A DNA stretch of 8,545 bases from Dokdonella_A sp038237055 (GTDB taxonomy: Bacteria > Pseudomonadota > Gammaproteobacteria > Xanthomonadales > Rhodanobacteraceae): positions 1 through 8,545 of the forward strand of contig JBBRZD010000128.1 of assembly GCA_038237055.1 (NCBI GenBank), read 5' to 3'. This document shows positions 4,793-8,545 of this stretch, one piece after another (positions within the stretch are counted from its first letter, which is position 1; each line of letters opens with the position of its first letter). A model generated the notes under the pieces. That model did not search any database. It was given only the letters and a program-made list of their open reading frames with translations, and was not told where the DNA came from. Position numbers and translations under genes: made by a program.

Positions 4793-7408
4793 TCAGCGGA
4801 TTTCGGCTATCAGGCGATGCGCCTCGGCTTTCTGCGCGTCGGTGCCCTCGGTAACCACTTCCTCCAGCATCGAACGGGCACCTTCCGGATCGCCCATATC
4901 CATGTAGGCCTTGGCCAGATCGAGCTTGGTGCCGATCGCATCGTCGCCGTGGAAGAAATCGTCGTCCAGATCGACCGCCTTGGGCGCAGCATCTGCGGTC
5001 ACATGGTTGGAATGGGTCACGGGCTCATCGAGGTCCAGCGGCGGCAAGGTGAAGTTGAAGCTCTCGTCATGCTTGGCGAGCGAACTTGCAGCCGGAAAGT
5101 CACCATGACCGATGTTGAAACCCAGATCCTCATCGGGTGGCGCGCTCACGTGCGTTTCGACATGTGGTTGCAAGCGACTCGGTGCTGTCACGAATTCCTC
5201 ATGGTGACTATCCAGTAGCGGGTGTTCGAACGTATCCGCATGTGCGCTGGCAATCGTCGCATCGCCGTCGTCGTAGTGTGCGGCATCGGAGAACAGCGGA
5301 TTGCTGGGCGCAAGCTCCTGTCCCATTGCTTGTGCTTCGAGCCATTCCGGTTGATGTGCATCTTCTATATGCGCATGCATATCGGTCGCGGCGTCTTCGA
5401 ACTTCGCGACATCGCGTTCAGCGTAGTAAAGGCTCAACAACTCCAGATGCAGGCCGACATTCGATGGATCAAGTTGCATCTGCTCGCGCAGACTCGCCTC
5501 CTCCGCCTCAATCGAGCCAGGCGCGCCGGCCGGACGCAGCGGCGACTGACCGAAAGAATCAGCGATCGAACCACGACCAGCGACTGCGGAAGCTGGGGTT
5601 CTCTTGCGCATGCCAAGCAAGCCGCCCAGCAACAACAAGATACCTGCACCAAGCGCAGCGGGCTTGACCCACGACGCTTCGTACCATTCCGCATCCGCTA
5701 CTGAAGGAGCATGAACGCTGCTGGTCTTTGGCGGTGCAGGCGTGGTCGCCTTCGGCGCAGGGATTACGGGAGTTGGCGTCGGCGTCTCGGTCAACGGTGT
5801 GGTGGTCGAGACCGGAGTCGTTGGAGTGGCCGGTGCGGGGACAGGTGTTGGCGTTGTCGGTGTAGAGCTGGGGTTCTTTGTATCCGCCACAGCAGTAGCC
5901 GGCGGAATGGTAGTCGCCGGAGTCGATGGTTTGCTCGCGCTCGCGGCCGTTGCCGGCGATGAGCCCGCCTCACCCCAGATATCCTCCTTGTCGATCTTCG
6001 CTACCGGGCCCGTCGAGGTCGCTGCAGGCGTCGATGACGTTGCGGAAACCGGAGGAGGCGTAGCAGTCACAACGGGTGGCGCCGGCTTGGGCGGCGTAGC
6101 GGCTATCGGTACAGAAGTCGACGGTGTCGGAGCTACAACGGTCGTCGATTTCACCGAACTCGCAGCCGGTTTTTCCTGCAGCTGCTTGAGCTTCTGTTGC
6201 AGATTGGCGATCTCCGAATCCTTCAGACCGATCAAACGATCGTTCTTGTCCTTGATGCCTTCAAGTTCCTTGACCCGCGATTTCAATTCACCAGACTCCT
6301 GCTCGCGCGTTGTCAGGGTTTCCTTGGTGCGCGCAAGCTCGGACTTGAGCTCAGTCGTCGCTGCGGCACTGCCGGCGCCAGCACCTGGACGATCGGCCAT
6401 CGCCATGCTGTCCTTGCCGACCTTCGGAGGAACCAGGGCGAGATGCTCGTTCGCAGCCTTCCCAGTAGCAGCGGCTGACTTCGTCGGCTTGGTCGCCGCG
6501 GCAACCGGGCTGGCAGCATGCGGTTTTTCGCTGCCGGCGTCGGCGATACGTGTTGGACTCGCGCGTCCACCGCGCCAATCCTCTATTTGTGCGTGAATCT
6601 GAGCGGCGGCCTCGCTGGCCGAACCAATCGCCTTGACCTCGTCGGCCGACGGGACGCGCAAAATCGCACCACGCTTCAGTGCGTTGACGTTGTCCTTGTA
6701 GAACGCATTCGGGTTGTTCTTGAACAGAGCCAGCATCATCTGGTCGACATTCGCGCCGCTGGCTTTCGTCGCATGCGCAACGCCGGAAAGCGTTTCTCCC
6801 TCAGCGACCGGGCCGTATTCACCGGCAATCGCCTTGTGCGTTGGCATCGGGGCTGCGGGAGTGCGAGTGGGAGCCGGCTCATGCGTCGCCTTCGCTGTCG
6901 CGCGCGGAGCGGGAGCAGGCGGGGTTACCGCTACTGGCGCTTCGTGTTGCTTGACCGTGACTGGGGCCGGCGCTGCCACAACGGCGCTGGTCGTCGCACC
7001 ACGTGCCGGGGCGGTTATTGGCGGGTCAAGCAAAACCGTGTATTCACGCAACAAACGGCCTTTCGGCCAGTTTGCTTCGACCAGGAAGTCGAGATAGGTG
7101 TCACGAACGGCTTCGGCGCTGGTGACCTTGATCACCATTTCGCCGTTGGCACCCTTGCCCAGCGCGAAAGTGAGCGGGACGGTGAGCCGTGACCGGTTGA
7201 TGCCAACGCGCTCGAAATCCTCGGCGGCGGCAAGGTTCACCAGCAAGCCTTCGGCTTCGCCGGCGCTGCCCTGGATGATCGGAATCTCCGCGTCAAGCGG
7301 TTGATTCAATTTGGATTTGACGTGAACGGGGCCGAGGCCCAGCGCTAGCGCATTCGTTCCGCTCAGCGCGAGCGCGATCGCAAGCGACAGTTGCAGCGGT
7401 CGTTTCAT
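4793..7408 (-). CDS. fimV: FimV/HubP-family peptidoglycan-binding polar scaffold
   Basis: FimV proteins are inner-membrane scaffolds that bind peptidoglycan, support type IV pilus secretin assembly and twitching, and organise the cell pole (known for the family). The 871-aa product starts with a signal peptide (1-22, cleavage near ALA-LG). The FimV core follows with LGPVHVKSKLNQPLDAEI (24-41) and the strand-rich domain to about 128. A LysM-like segment at about 196-260 has GETLSGVAH (204-212). A coiled coil spans about 352-413. A Pro/Thr/Ala-rich linker (about 414-570) is broken by KIDKEDIWGEAG (471-482). One membrane helix lies at about 582-599, followed by RKR. A cytoplasmic TPR-like region (about 634-705), an acidic stretch, and the C-terminal FimV motif with TKLDLAKAYMDMGDPEGA (827-844) complete it. 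The ATG at 7408 is chosen for the signal peptide; GGGGGG lies 9 nt upstream. Pilus genes are not in the window, so whether it serves pili here is unproven. Confidence 0.95.
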   Translation of the reverse strand: MKRPLQLSLAIALALSGTNALALGLGPVHVKSKLNQPLDAEIPIIQGSAGEAEGLLVNLAAAEDFERVGINRSRLTVPLTFALGKGANGEMVIKVTSAEAVRDTYLDFLVEANWPKGRLLREYTVLLDPPITAPARGATTSAVVAAPAPVTVKQHEAPVAVTPPAPAPRATAKATHEPAPTRTPAAPMPTHKAIAGEYGPVAEGETLSGVAHATKASGANVDQMMLALFKNNPNAFYKDNVNALKRGAILRVPSADEVKAIGSASEAAAQIHAQIEDWRGGRASPTRIADAGSEKPHAASPVAAATKPTKSAAATGKAANEHLALVPPKVGKDSMAMADRPGAGAGSAAATTELKSELARTKETLTTREQESGELKSRVKELEGIKDKNDRLIGLKDSEIANLQQKLKQLQEKPAASSVKSTTVVAPTPSTSVPIAATPPKPAPPVVTATPPPVSATSSTPAATSTGPVAKIDKEDIWGEAGSSPATAASASKPSTPATTIPPATAVADTKNPSSTPTTPTPVPAPATPTTPVSTTTPLTETPTPTPVIPAPKATTPAPPKTSSVHAPSVADAEWYEASWVKPAALGAGILLLLGGLLGMRKRTPASAVAGRGSIADSFGQSPLRPAGAPGSIEAEEASLREQMQLDPSNVGLHLELLSLYYAERDVAKFEDAATDMHAHIEDAHQPEWLEAQAMGQELAPSNPLFSDAAHYDDGDATIASAHADTFEHPLLDSHHEEFVTAPSRLQPHVETHVSAPPDEDLGFNIGHGDFPAASSLAKHDESFNFTLPPLDLDEPVTHSNHVTADAAPKAVDLDDDFFHGDDAIGTKLDLAKAYMDMGDPEGARSMLEEVVTEGTDAQKAEAHRLIAEIR
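5699..6169 (-). repeat. Low-complexity Pro/Thr/Ala-rich linker of fimV
   Basis: These bases encode about residues 414-570 of FimV, with runs of Thr-Pro and Ala-Pro, most regular at about residues 516-561. The biased codons also leave a long valine/glycine-rich open frame on the plus strand, which is a shadow. Such linkers commonly vary in length between related strains. Confidence 0.75.
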
Positions 7409-7416
7409 CTAGGCAT
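7405..7416 (-). other. Three-codon mini-ORF overlapping the fimV start
   Basis: On the minus strand ATG CCT AGA TGA (7416-7405) ends in a TGA that overlaps the fimV ATG as ATGA. The GGGGGG (7423-7418) is 1 nt before this ATG and 9 nt before the fimV ATG, so the ribosome more likely starts at fimV. It is probably chance. Confidence 0.3.
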
Positions 7417-7446
7417 GCCCCCCAAAGGCGCAAAAAAGTATGTGTG

Positions 7447-7461
7447 TCGAGAACTTCTCGA
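7447..7461. promoter_or_regulatory. Perfect palindrome in the fimV upstream region (possible operator)
   Basis: TCGAGAA-C-TTCTCGA is a perfect 7+1+7 inverted repeat. It begins 38 nt upstream of the fimV ATG and lies just behind two possible -10 boxes. It could be a regulator site at the start of transcription or a small hairpin in the fimV leader. I recognise no known operator consensus. The T-run that follows in the minus direction is 9 nt away, so it is not a normal terminator for asd. Confidence 0.5.
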
Positions 7462-7484
7462 AACTGGCTTATAACACAACCGTA

Positions 7485-7512
7485 ACTATAGATCACAGAT
7501 ACGTTTTCGCAA
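7485..7512 (-). promoter_or_regulatory. Candidate sigma70 promoter of fimV
   Basis: On the minus strand TTGCGA (7512-7507; 4 of 6 to TTGACA) and TATAGT (7490-7485; 5 of 6 to TATAAT) are 16 nt apart. They lie in a stretch of about 40% GC (7441-7500, hand count), far more AT-rich than the genes around it. Transcription would begin near 7478, leaving a leader of about 70 nt. A second -10-like TATAAG (7473-7468) lacks a good -35 partner. The -35 is only 15 nt behind the asd stop. Confidence 0.5.
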
Positions 7513-7526
7513 ATAGCACGCCGGCG

Positions 7527-8545
7527 TCACAGATAGGTTTTGACGAGCAGCTCGGCAACCTGCGCCGCATTCAGCGCCGCGCCCTTGCGGATATTATCGG
7601 AGACGATCCACAGATCCAGCCCGCGCGGATGCGAAATGTCATCACGAATACGCCCGACGAAAACCTCGTTCTTGCCGGCCGCGTGCGAAACCGGGGTCGG
7701 ATAGCCCCCTGGCTGGCGCTCATCGACCACCACCACGCCCGGCGCCTTTTCTAACAGTTCGCGCGCTGCCTGTGCCGTGATCTTGTCGCGGGTTTCGATA
7801 TGTACGGCCTCGGAGTGGCCATAAAACACCGGTACACGCACCGCGGTCGGGTTCACCTGGATCGTTTCGTCCTCCAGGATCTTGCGCGTCTCCCACACCA
7901 TTTTCATCTCTTCCTTGGTGTAGCCGTTTTCCTGAAAGTCGTCGATCTGGGGGATCACGTTGAATGCAATCTGCACCTGGAACTTCTTCGTCTCCACGTC
8001 CTGGAAGTTGAGCAGCGCGGCGGTCTGGCTACCGAGCTCTTCAGCCCCTGAGCGACCGCCGCCCGAGACCGACTGGTAGGTTGCGACATTGATGCGCTCG
8101 ATGCCGACCGCACGGTGGATCGGCGCCAGCGCAACCAGCATCTGCATCGTCGAACAATTGGGATTGGCGATGATGCCGCGCTTCGTGTATTGCGCAATCG
8201 CGTGCGGATTCACTTCGCTGACGACGAGCGGGATGTCTTCCTGATAGCGAAACTCCGACGTGTTGTCGATCACGACGGCACCGGCTGCTGCCGCGCGCGG
8301 CGCATGCACGCGCGAGACCGATCCGCCTGCAGAAAAAAACGCGATATCGATGCCGTTGAAATCGTATTCGGCAAGATTGCGCACGGTGATTTCGCGATCG
8401 TCAAACGTGATCGTGCTGCCCGCCGAGCGTTCGCTCGCGAGCGGCACCAATTTGCCGATCGGGAATTTCCGCTCTTTCAGGATGCCGAGCAGGCTTTCGC
8501 CGACCATGCCGGTCGCGCCCACGATGGCCACGTTGTATCGATTGT
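7527..8545 (-). CDS. asd: Aspartate-semialdehyde dehydrogenase (5' end cut by window edge)
   Basis: Asd reduces aspartyl-4-phosphate to aspartate semialdehyde with NADPH, the branch point for lysine/diaminopimelate, threonine and methionine. The visible frame reads NRYNVAIVGATGMVG from the right edge. The true start is therefore a few codons outside, and the GTG at 8531 is an internal valine codon. Counting that valine as residue 1, the dinucleotide loop is GATGMVG (5-11). The catalytic Cys126 lies in NPNCSTMQ, with TYQSVSGGGRSGAEEL (151-166) and FYGHSEAVHIE (236-246, His244) after it. About 338 residues are visible, which fits the shorter Asd class rather than the E. coli class of about 367. 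The stop is TGA. fimV follows after 118 nt with its own candidate promoter. Confidence 0.96.
   Translation of the reverse strand, partial: NRYNVAIVGATGMVGESLLGILKERKFPIGKLVPLASERSAGSTITFDDREITVRNLAEYDFNGIDIAFFSAGGSVSRVHAPRAAAAGAVVIDNTSEFRYQEDIPLVVSEVNPHAIAQYTKRGIIANPNCSTMQMLVALAPIHRAVGIERINVATYQSVSGGGRSGAEELGSQTAALLNFQDVETKKFQVQIAFNVIPQIDDFQENGYTKEEMKMVWETRKILEDETIQVNPTAVRVPVFYGHSEAVHIETRDKITAQAARELLEKAPGVVVVDERQPGGYPTPVSHAAGKNEVFVGRIRDDISHPRGLDLWIVSDNIRKGAALNAAQVAELLVKTYL

Noticed and set aside
5742..6596. 284-codon plus-strand open frame antisense to fimV
   Set aside because: It is a Val/Gly/Ala-rich mirror of the FimV Pro/Thr/Ala linker. FimV has clear domains on the other strand, and this frame has none.
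6518..7192. 224-codon plus-strand open frame antisense to the FimV N-terminal half
   Set aside because: It is an arginine- and glycine-rich translation typical of antisense frames in GC-rich DNA, and it lies opposite the LysM-like domain of FimV.
7432..7461. Palindrome plus T-run as a terminator for asd
   Set aside because: Nine bases separate the stem from the T-run, and the stem is only 7 bp with a 1-nt loop, which is not a workable intrinsic terminator.
7486..7507. CRP/Clp-type site around the TGTGATC near the fimV -10
   Set aside because: Only one half-site matches TGTGA; the partner half-site is absent at the proper spacing.
8529..8531. GTG as the real start of asd
   Set aside because: The frame continues upstream as NRYN, the usual residues before VAIVGATG, so the gene is simply cut by the window edge.

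Overview
This window is a conserved chromosomal core region. All seven recognisable genes lie on the minus strand, so they read from right to left. The GC-rich coding sequence, the FimV homologue and the gene order asd - fimV - truA - trpF - trpB - trpA - accD fit a gammaproteobacterium, most likely of the Xanthomonadales/Lysobacterales (Xanthomonadaceae or Rhodanobacteraceae). That placement is inferred from gene order and protein style, without a database search.

In transcription order: positions 8545-7527 hold aspartate-semialdehyde dehydrogenase (asd), whose first few codons lie beyond the right edge. An AT-rich gap (7526-7409) carries a plausible sigma70 promoter and a perfect 15-nt palindrome ahead of fimV. 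fimV (7408-4793) encodes a large inner-membrane, peptidoglycan-associated scaffold protein of polar and type IV pilus biology. Behind it is a structured gap (4792-4613) with a long imperfect hairpin, a textbook rho-independent terminator (4725-4698) and a short leader to truA. From 4612 to 185 runs a tight set: truA (tRNA pseudouridine synthase), trpF, trpB, trpA and accD. Junctions are 2 nt (truA/trpF), 7 nt (trpF/trpB) and a 4-nt GTGA overlap (trpB/trpA). accD follows after a 76-nt gap and has its own strong ribosome binding site. The last 184 nt (1-184) have lower GC (about 53% by hand count against about 67% in the adjacent end of accD) and hold no gene I can assign.

TrpF makes CdRP for a later step of tryptophan synthesis, and TrpA and TrpB form the alpha2beta2 tryptophan synthase that finishes the pathway; trpE, trpG, trpD and trpC are not here. 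AccD is one half of the carboxyltransferase of acetyl-CoA carboxylase. TruA modifies tRNA anticodon arms. Asd supplies the lysine/DAP, threonine and methionine branch. The arrangement resembles the E. coli usg-truA-dedA-accD-folC and Pseudomonas aeruginosa asd-usg-fimV-truA-trpF-accD-folC neighbourhoods, but with trpBA between trpF and accD.

I saw no mobile element, CRISPR array, tRNA or rRNA, and no evidence of an undescribed system. The points worth checking are regulatory: the palindrome before fimV, the hairpin/terminator/leader arrangement before truA, and the unassigned left edge.
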